Shown here: positions 17,200 to 24,836 of the stretch, in pieces
Layout: every line of letters begins with the position of its first letter
Position numbering within the stretch: position 1 is the first letter of the stretch
Origin: Clostridia bacterium
GTDB lineage: Bacteria > Bacillota > Clostridia > Oscillospirales > Acutalibacteraceae
Direction of reading: 5' to 3'
Assembly: GCA_017471765.1 (NCBI GenBank)
Contig: JAFURT010000005.1
Span: 29,838 to 93,837 of the forward strand
DNA: 64,000 nucleotides
Position numbers and translations under genes: made by a program
The notes under the pieces: model-generated
Database searches by the model: none
What the model saw: only the letters and a program-made list of their open reading frames with translations
What the model was told of the DNA's origin: nothing

Positions 17200-18960
17200 A
17201 TGGCAAAATTGTGTATGGGTTGTATGAATCCGCTGCCCCAGGGGAGCGAGACCTGTGCGGTGTGCGGGTATGACCCGGCTAAGGACAAAAACCCGGATAA
17301 CTGCCTGCCGGCGGCATCGGTACTGCAGGGGCATTATATCGTGGGCAAGTGCTTGAAGGAATACAGCGACCATCTGCTGTATCTGGCCTATGACCGGCAA
17401 CTGAAGGAGCCCTGCTTCATTCAGGAGTTTTTCCCCGGCTCTGTCAGCCGCCGGGATACCATCGGTGGGGTACAGCCGCTGGCAGGGTGCGAGCGTGTGT
17501 TCGCTGAGTACGCTGACCGGTACCGGGGGACTATGCGGGCGTTGGCTCGTCTGCGTGAGCTGCCGGCGATTATTCCGGTGTACGATATTTTTGACGAAAA
17601 CGGCACCGTGTATGCGGCCTCCGACTACTGTGAGGGCATGACCCTCAGCCGCAAGATCAAGCTGGCTGGCGGTCGTCTGCCCTGGAGCGAGGCCCGGCCG
17701 CTGTTCATGTCTCTGCTGACCAGCCTGACCCGGCTGAACGAGGCCGGCATCTGCCATCTGGGCATCTGCCCGGACAATATCCTGATCGGCAGTGACGGTA
17801 AGCCCCGCCTGCGGAGCTTTTCCATTGCCGCCGCCCGACGTGCCGGGAGCGACCTGACCCCGGAGCTGATTACCGGCTATGCCGCCCCCGAACAGTATGG
17901 CATGGAGGGGGAGATTAGTGCGGCGGCGGATGTGTATGGCGTGGCCGCCACTATCTTCCGCACCGTTACCGGCAACGAGCCGCCTGCCGGCAATAGTAGG
18001 GCTAAGAATTCCGATGACCTGTTTATGCCGGCTGAGGTAGCCGAGGAGCTGACCCAGCAGGTGTGCATCGCTCTGTTCAACGCCCTGCAGGTGTCGCCGG
18101 ATAACCGCACCGCCACCGTGGCAGAACTGCGTGACCAGCTGTCTATGGAGCCCAACGTATCGGCTCTGGTCAACGAGGCAAAGGCCGACCGGGGCGAGGT
18201 GGTGGAGCCGGAAGAGAAAAAGGAGCCGAAAAAGGGCCGCACACTGCTTATCGTGTTCGGTTGCTGTCTGGCTGTTCTGCTCATCGTGGTGGGTCTGCTG
18301 CTGTGGATGCTATGGAGCCAAGGCGGCGAAAAGGAGCCGGAGGAATCCACCAATATTCCGCTTCCCTCCTTTGTCACCTCCACCACCCTGGACCCCAATA
18401 AGGAAAACCAGGTGTCCACGGATAATCTGGTTGGCCAGAACTACTATACCATCCGGGATAAGAAGCTGGGCGGCGAACTTACCGTCAAGCTGGCCTATGT
18501 GATGTACAGCGACAAGGCGGCCGGCACCATCCTGTCTCAGTCCCCGGAGGCTGGTAGCGTGGTGAATAAGGGTACCGAGATTTTGGTCACCATCAGCAAC
18601 GGTCAAAAGACCGAGGAGCTGGCGATACCGGATGTATCCGGCTGGGAGGAAGCCCACGCTAAGCTGTATCTGGAGGCCCTGGGCTTTACCGTCAATTCGG
18701 TGCAGTTACAGCTCTCCAATTACGAAAAGGGAAAGGTGGACAGCACCGACCCGGCTATCGGCACCGTCAAGAAGGTGGGCGACGAGATTACCCTGCGGGT
18801 GAGCAATGTGGAACCGCCCGAACCGGAGGAAAGCAGTGACCCGGAAAACCCGGACGACGGCTGGACATCCATCCCCGGCCTGAATGATGGGGAGGAAAAT
18901 TCGGACGATACCTCCAACGGGGAAGAAAACTCCGGCGGAAACGGCTGGTGGCCCTGGTAA
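17200..18960 (+). CDS. Zinc-ribbon / PASTA-domain pseudokinase (membrane)
   Basis: The 586-residue protein starts with a zinc ribbon (Cys 5, 8, 19, 22). A Ser/Thr-kinase fold follows, then a membrane helix at about 348-371 and two extracellular PASTA repeats (about 405-465 and 470-535) with an acidic, Gly/Trp-ending tail. PASTA domains bind peptidoglycan fragments. The kinase core keeps the APEQY segment but the catalytic loop reads HLGICPDN (186-193) in place of HRDxKxxN, and DFG reads SFS (206-208). The ATP-anchoring Lys is also not evident, so phosphotransfer is unlikely. It follows dnaI by 28 bases with its own AAGGAGG. It may relay cell-wall signals as a scaffold. Confidence 0.85.
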   Translation: MAKLCMGCMNPLPQGSETCAVCGYDPAKDKNPDNCLPAASVLQGHYIVGKCLKEYSDHLLYLAYDRQLKEPCFIQEFFPGSVSRRDTIGGVQPLAGCERVFAEYADRYRGTMRALARLRELPAIIPVYDIFDENGTVYAASDYCEGMTLSRKIKLAGGRLPWSEARPLFMSLLTSLTRLNEAGICHLGICPDNILIGSDGKPRLRSFSIAAARRAGSDLTPELITGYAAPEQYGMEGEISAAADVYGVAATIFRTVTGNEPPAGNSRAKNSDDLFMPAEVAEELTQQVCIALFNALQVSPDNRTATVAELRDQLSMEPNVSALVNEAKADRGEVVEPEEKKEPKKGRTLLIVFGCCLAVLLIVVGLLLWMLWSQGGEKEPEESTNIPLPSFVTSTTLDPNKENQVSTDNLVGQNYYTIRDKKLGGELTVKLAYVMYSDKAAGTILSQSPEAGSVVNKGTEILVTISNGQKTEELAIPDVSGWEEAHAKLYLEALGFTVNSVQLQLSNYEKGKVDSTDPAIGTVKKVGDEITLRVSNVEPPEPEESSDPENPDDGWTSIPGLNDGEENSDDTSNGEENSGGNGWWPW

Positions 18961-18980
18961 AATTCTATAAATAGCAACGA

Positions 18981-19013
18981 ACGCCTGTGACGAAACCGTC
19001 ACAGGCGTTTTTC
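18981..19013 (+). terminator. Terminator after the pseudokinase gene
   Basis: A perfect 12-bp stem (18981-18992 with 18997-19008), loop AAAC, then TTTTC. It closes the dnaD-dnaI-pseudokinase unit. Confidence 0.9.
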
Positions 19014-19062
19014 ATATTTTCTCCCCTGCCCACATATCTATAAGCAGATAGGGGGGTGCGGA

Positions 19063-19311
19063 ATGAACGAGGGATTGTGGGCGATGGCGGCAGGCGGCGG
19101 CTTACTGCTGTACGGTCTGTGCCGCTGGGCGACGGCCACCGGCCGCTGTCGACGGCGATGTAAGCTGTGCGGCCTTTGGGGCGGCAGTCTGTTTGTGCTG
19201 GGAATGCTGTTTGTGTGTGCACCCCAGCCCTGGGGCAGTGTGGTGCTGTGGCTGTGGGGCGGGCTGACCTTTGGCACGCTGTTGCTCCATGAACTGGTAT
19301 CTCCCCGATAG
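19063..19311 (+). CDS. Small two-helix membrane protein, unknown
   Basis: An 82-residue reading frame with a GGGGGGTG ribosome site, two strongly hydrophobic segments (about 7-24 and 42-72) and a basic, Cys-containing loop (CRRRCKLCGLWGG) between them. It lies between two terminators, so it would need its own promoter, and none is clear. No family is recognised. It could be a real small membrane protein; the good ribosome site and the terminator right after its stop favour that. Confidence 0.45.
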   Translation: MNEGLWAMAAGGGLLLYGLCRWATATGRCRRRCKLCGLWGGSLFVLGMLFVCAPQPWGSVVLWLWGGLTFGTLLLHELVSPR

Positions 19312-19313
19312 CA

Positions 19314-19339
19314 AAAGCCGGGTCAATCGACCCGGCTTT
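19314..19339. terminator. Bidirectional terminator
   Basis: Perfect 11-bp stem (19314-19324 with 19329-19339), loop AATC, flanked by A and T residues. It lies between the convergent ends of the small membrane protein gene and the gene at 19347. Confidence 0.8.
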
Positions 19340-19346
19340 CCAGCCA

Positions 19347-19973
19347 TTATTGTTGCTTTTCCTGCCACTTGCGCAGGGCATGCCGCCGGCTGCGCTTCAT
19401 GGGGCGGCGTGTTGTGGGAGCGTCCTGCTCATCCGCAAAGGTCTCCAGCCCGATGGTGCTGTCTAGGTCTTTGAATACCGGGGCACCGTCCAGGTTGTAG
19501 GAGGGCTTGTAGCCTTCCTCCTCCCGGCGGATACGCTCCTCCCGGCAGGCGAACAGGTGGAACAAGCCACCCAGCACCGTCAGAGCGCCGGCGGCCACCG
19601 AGCTGAGGTGACGGTAGACCAGCTTCCAGGTGGTCAGCCCCTGGGTGTTACCCAGGTGATTAATCTGCGGCATCAGCCCATCCTTGAGGGTCAGGGCCAC
19701 AATCAGCGCCAGCACAGAAGCCACACCGGCTACCACCAGCGGGATGGCCAACCAGCCCCCCTTGTCTTGCAGGCAGAGGCAGAGGATAAATCCGACGATT
19801 AACAGCACCAAGGCGATAATCCATAGCGGCACCAGCCAGGGGTTGTCGGCGAACACCTCCGCCGGTGTGCTCTCGATGAGCAGAACACTGCACAGGGCAA
19901 GGGCTTGGAAGGCGGTGGAGATGACCAGCAGGAAGCCGGCGATAACCAGACAGAATTTTGCAGCAGAGCGCAT
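19347..19973 (-). CDS. Four-helix membrane protein, unknown
   Basis: The 208-residue protein has four hydrophobic segments in its first 140 residues and a charged cytoplasmic tail (REERIRREEEGYKPSYN to the basic end RRPMKRSRRHALRKW). AAGGATG precedes ATG 19973. No known family is recognised. The arrangement resembles small Clostridia integral membrane proteins of unknown role. It is transcribed with, and 17 bases after, the Nudix hydrolase gene. Confidence 0.7.
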   Translation of the reverse strand: MRSAAKFCLVIAGFLLVISTAFQALALCSVLLIESTPAEVFADNPWLVPLWIIALVLLIVGFILCLCLQDKGGWLAIPLVVAGVASVLALIVALTLKDGLMPQINHLGNTQGLTTWKLVYRHLSSVAAGALTVLGGLFHLFACREERIRREEEGYKPSYNLDGAPVFKDLDSTIGLETFADEQDAPTTRRPMKRSRRHALRKWQEKQQ

Positions 19974-19990
19974 GATAATGACATCCTTTC

Positions 19991-20539
19991 TTATTCCGGC
20001 CGGGCAGTACGCAACAGCCAGACTTTCAGTACAGCGATTTGGGTCTTGGCATCCGGCAGTTGGCCGTCCAGTGCCAGCTTGACCAGGGCTTCCAGCGGCA
20101 TCCGTTCCACCTGCAGGAATTCGTCGGCATCCGGGTGCGCCTCGGTGGGGTGCAGGCCGGTGGCCAGATAGAGGTAGATTACCTCGTCACAGTAGCCGGG
20201 GGTGGGGTAGAGGGTGCCCAGAGGGGTGAAGGTGTCTGCTCGGAAGCCGGTCTCCTCCGCCAGTTCACGCTTGCCGGTGACCAGAGGATCCTCCCCCGGC
20301 TCCCGTTTGCCGGCAGGGATTTCGGTGACAATTTCTCCGTAGGGGTAGCGAAATTGCTTGACCAGTAGCACCTCATCCTCCTCGGTGAGGGCGATAATGC
20401 CCACGCCACCGGGGTGCATGACCACCTCCCGGTTGGCGGTGGTGCCGTCCGGAAGCCGGGCCTCGTCCACCCGTAGCCGGAGTAGGCGGCCCTGGAAGGC
20501 CGTGGACTGGGATAAGGTATATTCGGTGAGAGTATCCAT
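19991..20539 (-). CDS. nudF: Nudix hydrolase, ADP-ribose pyrophosphatase type
   Basis: The 182-residue protein has a full Nudix box at about residues 77-99: G-KREPG-E, seven residues, RELAEE-T-GF. The spacing and the preceding EIPAGKREPGED plus the VKQFRYPYG strand are typical of NudF/YqkG ADP-ribose pyrophosphatases, which split ADP-ribose into AMP and ribose 5-phosphate. ATG 20539 has AGGAGGGG before it; the longer in-frame reading upstream overlaps the divergent peptidase gene and is not expected to be translated. Confidence 0.9.
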   Translation of the reverse strand: MDTLTEYTLSQSTAFQGRLLRLRVDEARLPDGTTANREVVMHPGGVGIIALTEEDEVLLVKQFRYPYGEIVTEIPAGKREPGEDPLVTGKRELAEETGFRADTFTPLGTLYPTPGYCDEVIYLYLATGLHPTEAHPDADEFLQVERMPLEALVKLALDGQLPDAKTQIAVLKVWLLRTARPE

Positions 20540-20572
20540 ACGATGCCCCTCCTGTGAGACAAATGAAATGAG

Positions 20573-21517
20573 GTGAGCATATTGTCGATTGTGTGGCGAG
20601 AACGCCTGATACAGCCCCAGCCGGTGGATCATGGGGTAGTGCGTGGCCTGTGTGCCGCCCTGACAGGGCGATACCGGTTTTTGCGGCCGGTCTGTGTGGG
20701 GCACAGCCTGTTGGGCAAGGAACTACCGGTGTTGGTGCTGACACTCCCCGGTCCGGCGGCAGGTGTGCCGCAACGGGTGCTGCTGGCAGCCGCTTTCCAT
20801 GGACAGGAGTGGCTTACCGCCCTGGTAGCGTTGGGGCTTTGCGAAGATCTGTGCCGGGCGGTGGACGCCGGGCTACCCCTCTGTGGGGTGCCGGTGGAAC
20901 GGGCCCTGGCCGGGCGGCAGATATGGTTTTTGCCCATGGTGAATCCCGACGGGGTGGCCATTGCCCGGTATGGCAGTGTGGCCGCCGGAGAGTATGCCTC
21001 TTTTGTGGCGGCCGCCGGTGGGGATACCCCCGGTCTGTGGCAGGCTAACGCCCGTGGGGTAGATATCAACCATAATTTTAACGCAGGATGGGCAGAAATG
21101 CAAGCCCTGATGCAAAAAAACGGAAAAAATCAGCCCGGTCCCCGGCAATATCCCGGCAATATCCCGGAAAGTGAGCCGGAAACCAGGGCGGTGACCGATC
21201 TTTGCCGCCGGACGCCATTCCGCCATGTGGTGGCCCTCCACAGCCAGGGGGAGGAAATCTACTGGGACTATGGAGAGCATACCCCACCTCAGAGCCATAT
21301 TATGGCCCGGGTGATGGGGGAGGCCAGCGGTTATGCAGTCACCGCCCCCACCGGCTTTGCCTCCCACGGCGGGTTTAAGGATTGGTTTATCGCCTGCTAT
21401 CACCGTCCCGGCTTCACCATCGAGTTGGGGAAAGGGGTCAACCCCCTTCCGGTGGAGCAGTTTGGGGATATCTATGAAAAAGCCCGGGAAATGCTGGTGC
21501 TGTCGGTATTGCTGTGA
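20573..21517 (+). CDS. M14-family zinc carboxypeptidase (gamma-D-glutamyl-diamino acid peptidase-like)
   Basis: The 314-residue protein has the M14 zinc site: FHGQEWLTA (H and E ligands), a later LHSQGEEIYW (third His), the substrate-binding RGVDINHNF, and TIELGKG with the catalytic Glu. Relatives cut peptidoglycan stem peptides. No signal peptide is evident, so it may act on recycled muropeptides in the cytoplasm or be exported otherwise. The GTG at 20573 has no good ribosome site; the in-frame TTG at 20582 lies five bases after GAGGTGA and may be the real start. The last 33 bases recur at 21770 behind a decayed gene fragment. Confidence 0.85.
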   Translation: MSILSIVWRERLIQPQPVDHGVVRGLCAALTGRYRFLRPVCVGHSLLGKELPVLVLTLPGPAAGVPQRVLLAAAFHGQEWLTALVALGLCEDLCRAVDAGLPLCGVPVERALAGRQIWFLPMVNPDGVAIARYGSVAAGEYASFVAAAGGDTPGLWQANARGVDINHNFNAGWAEMQALMQKNGKNQPGPRQYPGNIPESEPETRAVTDLCRRTPFRHVVALHSQGEEIYWDYGEHTPPQSHIMARVMGEASGYAVTAPTGFASHGGFKDWFIACYHRPGFTIELGKGVNPLPVEQFGDIYEKAREMLVLSVLL

Positions 21518-21802
21518 TTGACTTTATCCTCCGTCTTAACGGCTACGGCATGGTGGTGCCGTAGATGCTGGAACTGGGTGTAATCATCAACGACTTGTAC
21601 ACCATCGTAGCGGCTCACCGCAAGGACTATCTGAAAGAAGATCGACTCCATCTCAGCGACGAGCAGGTGTGTAACCATATTCGTGCGGCGGCCAAATTGG
21701 TAGAAGAGGGACAAACCGTGTCCCAAACGGATACCACGATCGTGTGGTGATACCGGGATAAACTCAAGACCCGGGAAATGCTGGTGCTGTCAGTATTGCT
21801 GT
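21483..21802 (+). repeat. 33-bp direct repeat flanking a decayed fragment
   Basis: The 3' end of the M14 gene (21483-21515) recurs at 21770-21802 with one mismatch. The roughly 250 bases between them hold the hydrolase remnant. This looks like the scar of a past duplication or deletion of a longer gene array. Confidence 0.85.
21565..21750 (+). pseudogene. C-terminal remnant of an SGNH/GDSL-like hydrolase
   Basis: A 61-codon stretch reads like the end of a GDSL-type esterase: GVIINDLYTIV followed by DRLHLSDEQVCNHIRAAAKLV. In that family the block with Asp-x-x-His carries two catalytic residues. The N-terminal Ser block is absent, the preceding bases contain stops, and no ribosome site precedes the ATG. 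It lies between two copies of the M14 gene's end. The family match is by eye and the fragment is probably not functional. Confidence 0.45.
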
Positions 21803-21854
21803 ACAAAGGCTAAAGGGCCTGTGCCTTGTGGCACAGGCCCTTTAGCCTTTGTAC
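21801..21854. terminator. Long bidirectional terminator hairpin
   Basis: A perfect 25-bp stem (21801-21825 with 21830-21854) with loop TTGT. It lies between the convergent M14 and lgt genes, and its left end overlaps the second copy of the 33-bp repeat. It is unusually long for a terminator in this window. Confidence 0.8.
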
Positions 21855-21855
21855 A

Positions 21856-22653
21856 TTAACAACGTTTTTTCTGCCGCAACCAAGTATACAGCAAGCAAAC
21901 GATGCTGACGGCTGCCAGTATACAGCTGATAAACTGGGAGGTGGAAAGGCCGAAAATGAAACCGCGTATGGCGTCGCCACGTAAAAATTCATCAAAGAAC
22001 CGCACTATGGCGTACAGCAACAAATACACGAAGATCAGGCGTCCCATTCGTATACCCCGCTTCTCTCCCCGCCAATATAACCACAGCAACACGGAAAAGA
22101 GCACCAGATTAAGGGCGGCTTCCAGCAGTTGCACCGGAAAGCGGCTCACGCCGTTGATCTCTGGTAGCCATGGGTTGCCGTGAACGGTAACCCCCCACTC
22201 ACTCTCTATGCCGTAGCAACAACCGCCCAAGAAACAGCCGACGCGAGCAAAGGCATGAAACAGCGGAATACTCACCGCGAACATATCGCTGAAAACTGCC
22301 ATTTCCAACCGCCGTTTTTTCATCGTCAGCAATGCCGCCGCGATGCCGCCCAGCAAACCACCGTAAAAAACCGATCCGCCGAACAGGTTGACTAACGCAC
22401 GAAAAAAACTCTTTATATCCGACGCAGCTAACAGCGCTGGTGCCAAACGCCAATTGGTAATGGCATACAGCACAGAGCCACCCACCAATACGCCGAGAGC
22501 AGAAAACAGCATTAGAATGATGGTCTCATTATCGTTCAGCCCTCTTTTGCGTGTAAGCCAGCACATAAAAACGCCAGCCACCAACGCACCACACAACGCC
22601 ATTAAGCCGTAGGATCCTAATTGCCTGCCGAAAACCGTAATGTAGGGAAACAA
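21856..22653 (-). CDS. lgt: Prolipoprotein diacylglyceryl transferase
   Basis: The 265-residue membrane protein has about seven hydrophobic segments. The Lgt signature is present: HAFARVGCFLGGCCYG with the catalytic Arg, and RFFDEFLRGD near the C-terminus. It transfers diacylglycerol from phosphatidylglycerol to the lipobox Cys of prolipoproteins, such as the lipoproteins at 34982 and 60239. No ATG fits the N-terminus. TTG 22653 begins the conserved FPYITVFGRQLGSYGLM and has GGAGGTG six bases before it, so TTG is taken as the start. A strong hairpin (22673-22712) lies just upstream. Confidence 0.93.
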   Translation of the reverse strand: MFPYITVFGRQLGSYGLMALCGALVAGVFMCWLTRKRGLNDNETIILMLFSALGVLVGGSVLYAITNWRLAPALLAASDIKSFFRALVNLFGGSVFYGGLLGGIAAALLTMKKRRLEMAVFSDMFAVSIPLFHAFARVGCFLGGCCYGIESEWGVTVHGNPWLPEINGVSRFPVQLLEAALNLVLFSVLLWLYWRGEKRGIRMGRLIFVYLLLYAIVRFFDEFLRGDAIRGFIFGLSTSQFISCILAAVSIVCLLYTWLRQKKRC

Positions 22654-22669
22654 GGTTACACCTCCAAAC

Positions 22670-22712
22670 GAAAACAGAGGCGGTGCGAACGTTTCGTCAC
22701 ACCGCCTCTGTT
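22670..22712 (-). terminator. Terminator of the DUF4190 gene, upstream of lgt
   Basis: On the minus strand a perfect 13-bp stem (22712-22700 with 22685-22673) is followed by TTTTCG. It ends the DUF4190-like gene and lies only about 10 bases before the lgt ribosome site, so any read-through into lgt must pass this structure. Confidence 0.8.
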
Positions 22713-22733
22713 CAGACGCTTTGATTGAACAAA

Positions 22734-23150
22734 TTACACACCGGTAGCGGCACACAGAGCGGCACCGGCACAGGCGGCACAAAGCACACCCACTGCACCT
22801 AGCGCAGTACCAATGATGCCCAGAACCAAGCCGGCGGTAGCCATACCGGATGCTTTGCCGGTAGCCGCAATGGACTTCGCACGGCCCTTCGCACCCAAAA
22901 TAATACCCAAAATGGCCAGCACCAGCGTGAAATAGCCAACGACCGGAATCCAGCCGCCCACGATACCCAAAATGCCCAAAACCAGCGCAGCGATGGACAG
23001 TTTCTTGCCGTCGTCGTCGGGGCCGAGAGCCTTGTTGGCAGCAACATCAATTACGTTGTTAACCGCAGCCGCCGCATCGGAAACCGCATCTGCAACGGGA
23101 GTGCCATTCTCTTCGGGTGTAGTAGCATCTACAATCTTGTTCTCATCCAT
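22734..23150 (-). CDS. DUF4190-like small membrane protein
   Basis: The 138-residue protein has an acidic N-terminal part and two glycine-rich hydrophobic hairpins (SIAALVLGILGIVGGW and AGLVLGIIGTALGAVG with a LAILGIILGAKGR loop), the DUF4190 pattern. The role of the domain is unknown. GAGGAGG precedes ATG 23150. A promoter at 23207-23235 and a terminator directly behind make it a single-gene unit. Confidence 0.75.
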   Translation of the reverse strand: MDENKIVDATTPEENGTPVADAVSDAAAAVNNVIDVAANKALGPDDDGKKLSIAALVLGILGIVGGWIPVVGYFTLVLAILGIILGAKGRAKSIAATGKASGMATAGLVLGIIGTALGAVGVLCAACAGAALCAATGV

Positions 23151-23206
23151 GTTAAAAGCCTCCTCAAAAAGTGATTGTAAATATTCAGTGAACATTTACC
23201 AACAAA

Positions 23207-23235
23207 ATTGTAACATAGTTCAACAGATTCTGCAA
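23207..23235 (-). promoter_or_regulatory. Promoter of the DUF4190-like gene
   Basis: Minus strand TTGCAG (23235-23230), 17-base spacer, TACAAT (23212-23207). Confidence 0.6.
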
Positions 23236-23271
23236 GAGTTTTTTAAAAAATTATTTTCAAAAAACTTAGCG

Positions 23272-23874
23272 TCACATTTTCTTCACCGCCCGGACGATGC
23301 TGGCGATGGCTGGGGAGAGGATGAGGTTGGCGGCGAATTCCACGATGAAATTCACGCCCACCAGCACCACAATAGCGAAATACACCGCTGTGGTGCCACC
23401 CATGCCGATGTTTTCGGCAAACTCCAGCATCACCCCACGGAAGACCGTCAGCATCCCCAGCACGAAAATGCCGGTGTTGGCAAGGGGGGCGGCGGCCGCC
23501 GCCAGTACCGTGCCCAGCATGGGCTTACCCTTCAGGGACGCGGCAATGAGGCCGGGCACCCAACCGGCGGCCACGCCTTTCAGCACACAGATGACCACCG
23601 TCAGCAGGGGGTTATAGGCCACCATCATGTTGGTCAGCAGGCCAAGCTGGCCCTGCACGGCCATGATAGCCACCACCACGCCGAACACGCCGCCCAGCAG
23701 GGCACCGGCGGCCGGCCCGAACAGGATGGCTCCCACCACGATGGGCACCAGCACCAGCGAGAGGGTCAGGCTCCCCGGCAGGGGGATGACGATGACTGTC
23801 TGCAACAGGATGATGAGGGCGGCCAGCAGGCCTAATTCAACGAGTCGCAGGGTTTTTGCTTGGGTATTTGTCAT
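23272..23874 (-). CDS. ECF transporter S component, predicted pantothenate transporter
   Basis: The 200-residue protein has six hydrophobic segments and an N-terminal RLVELGLLAALIILLQTV start with PLPGSLTLSLVLVPIVVGAILFGP, the usual S-component layout in which the first loop covers the substrate. AAGGAG precedes ATG 23874. It lies 125 bases after coaX in the same direction. As CoaX uses pantothenate, pantothenate is the best substrate guess (PanT-like). This is inferred from context; riboflavin or another vitamin remains possible. The shared ECF energising module is elsewhere. Confidence 0.75.
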   Translation of the reverse strand: MTNTQAKTLRLVELGLLAALIILLQTVIVIPLPGSLTLSLVLVPIVVGAILFGPAAGALLGGVFGVVVAIMAVQGQLGLLTNMMVAYNPLLTVVICVLKGVAAGWVPGLIAASLKGKPMLGTVLAAAAAPLANTGIFVLGMLTVFRGVMLEFAENIGMGGTTAVYFAIVVLVGVNFIVEFAANLILSPAIASIVRAVKKM

Positions 23875-23999
23875 GATACTACACTCCTTACTGTTGTTCC
23901 ATGCGGATACAACGTTTAGATTTATTACAAAGCCTGCGCCGTCTGCCGCTGTACCGCCAACTGGCTGGCACGCCGCTGACACAGGCATTTGTTCAGGCG

Positions 24000-24767
24000 T
24001 TATTTCTTGTTTTTCTCATAAATCAGCCGCAGACCCTCCAACAGCAGTTCGCTGATGTAGGTGACCTTGGTGCGGCAGTGGGGGGCGATCTCCCGGCCGA
24101 GGCCGCCGGTAATGATCACAGGGGCATCATACCCCAGTTCCTCTATAATCCGGGCATTCATGCCGTCGATGGTGGCGGCGGTACCGAATACAGCCCCCGA
24201 CTGCAGACAGGCGTTGGTGTTGGCCCCGATGACGGAGGCGGGGGCATCCACACTGATGTGGGGGAGCAGAGAGGTGCGCTCGGTCAGGCTATCCAGGGCG
24301 GTGGTAACACCCGGCAGGATAGCGCCGCCACGCAGGGCCCCGGTCTTGTCCACCACCGTTACGGTGGTGGCAGTGCCCAGATCCCATACAATGCAGGGAG
24401 CGCCTGCCTGTTCTACCGCCGCTACGGCGCCCACCAGCAGGTCGGCACCCAGCGTGGCCGGGTTATCGATGCGGATGTTGATGCCGGTCTTGGTGCCGGG
24501 CCCCACCAGAATAGGGGTCAGCCCGGTAGCTTTTTGCACCGCCGAGCAGAGCGCATGGTTCAGCGGCGGCACCACCGAGGACAGAATCGCCCCGGTAAAG
24601 GCGGCCGCCTCCAGCTTGTACAGCCGGAGCAGGTCCATTAGCTCCACCGCATACTGGTCTTCCATCTTTTTGCGGTCGGTAGCGATGCGGGACTGCAACA
24701 ACAGCCGTTCTCCCTCAAACACGCCGAGGGTAATGTTGGTATTGCCCATATCCAGTACCAGCAGCAT
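24000..24767 (-). CDS. coaX: Type III pantothenate kinase
   Basis: The 255-residue protein starts MLLVLDMGNTNITLGVF, the ATP-binding phosphate-1 motif of the ASKHA fold. It has GTKTGINIRIDNPATLGADLLVGAVAA, which carries the pantothenate-site Asp and the K-type monovalent cation loop, then DLGTATT and ITGGLG. It makes 4'-phosphopantothenate from pantothenate and ATP, the first step of CoA synthesis. AAAGGAGG precedes ATG 24767. The ECF S component follows, so uptake and first use of the vitamin are paired. Confidence 0.95.
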   Translation of the reverse strand: MLLVLDMGNTNITLGVFEGERLLLQSRIATDRKKMEDQYAVELMDLLRLYKLEAAAFTGAILSSVVPPLNHALCSAVQKATGLTPILVGPGTKTGINIRIDNPATLGADLLVGAVAAVEQAGAPCIVWDLGTATTVTVVDKTGALRGGAILPGVTTALDSLTERTSLLPHISVDAPASVIGANTNACLQSGAVFGTAATIDGMNARIIEELGYDAPVIITGGLGREIAPHCRTKVTYISELLLEGLRLIYEKNKK

Positions 24768-24792
24768 GATACATCCTCCTTTGGATAAGTAA

Positions 24793-24822
24793 AAGGCAGG
24801 CGCAGAGAGCCTCTGCGCCTGC
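24793..24822 (-). terminator. Terminator of fba
   Basis: A perfect 12-bp stem (24811-24822 with 24796-24807) on the minus strand followed by CTTTTA. Confidence 0.75.
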
Positions 24823-24836
24823 ATGGATAGCGTTGC

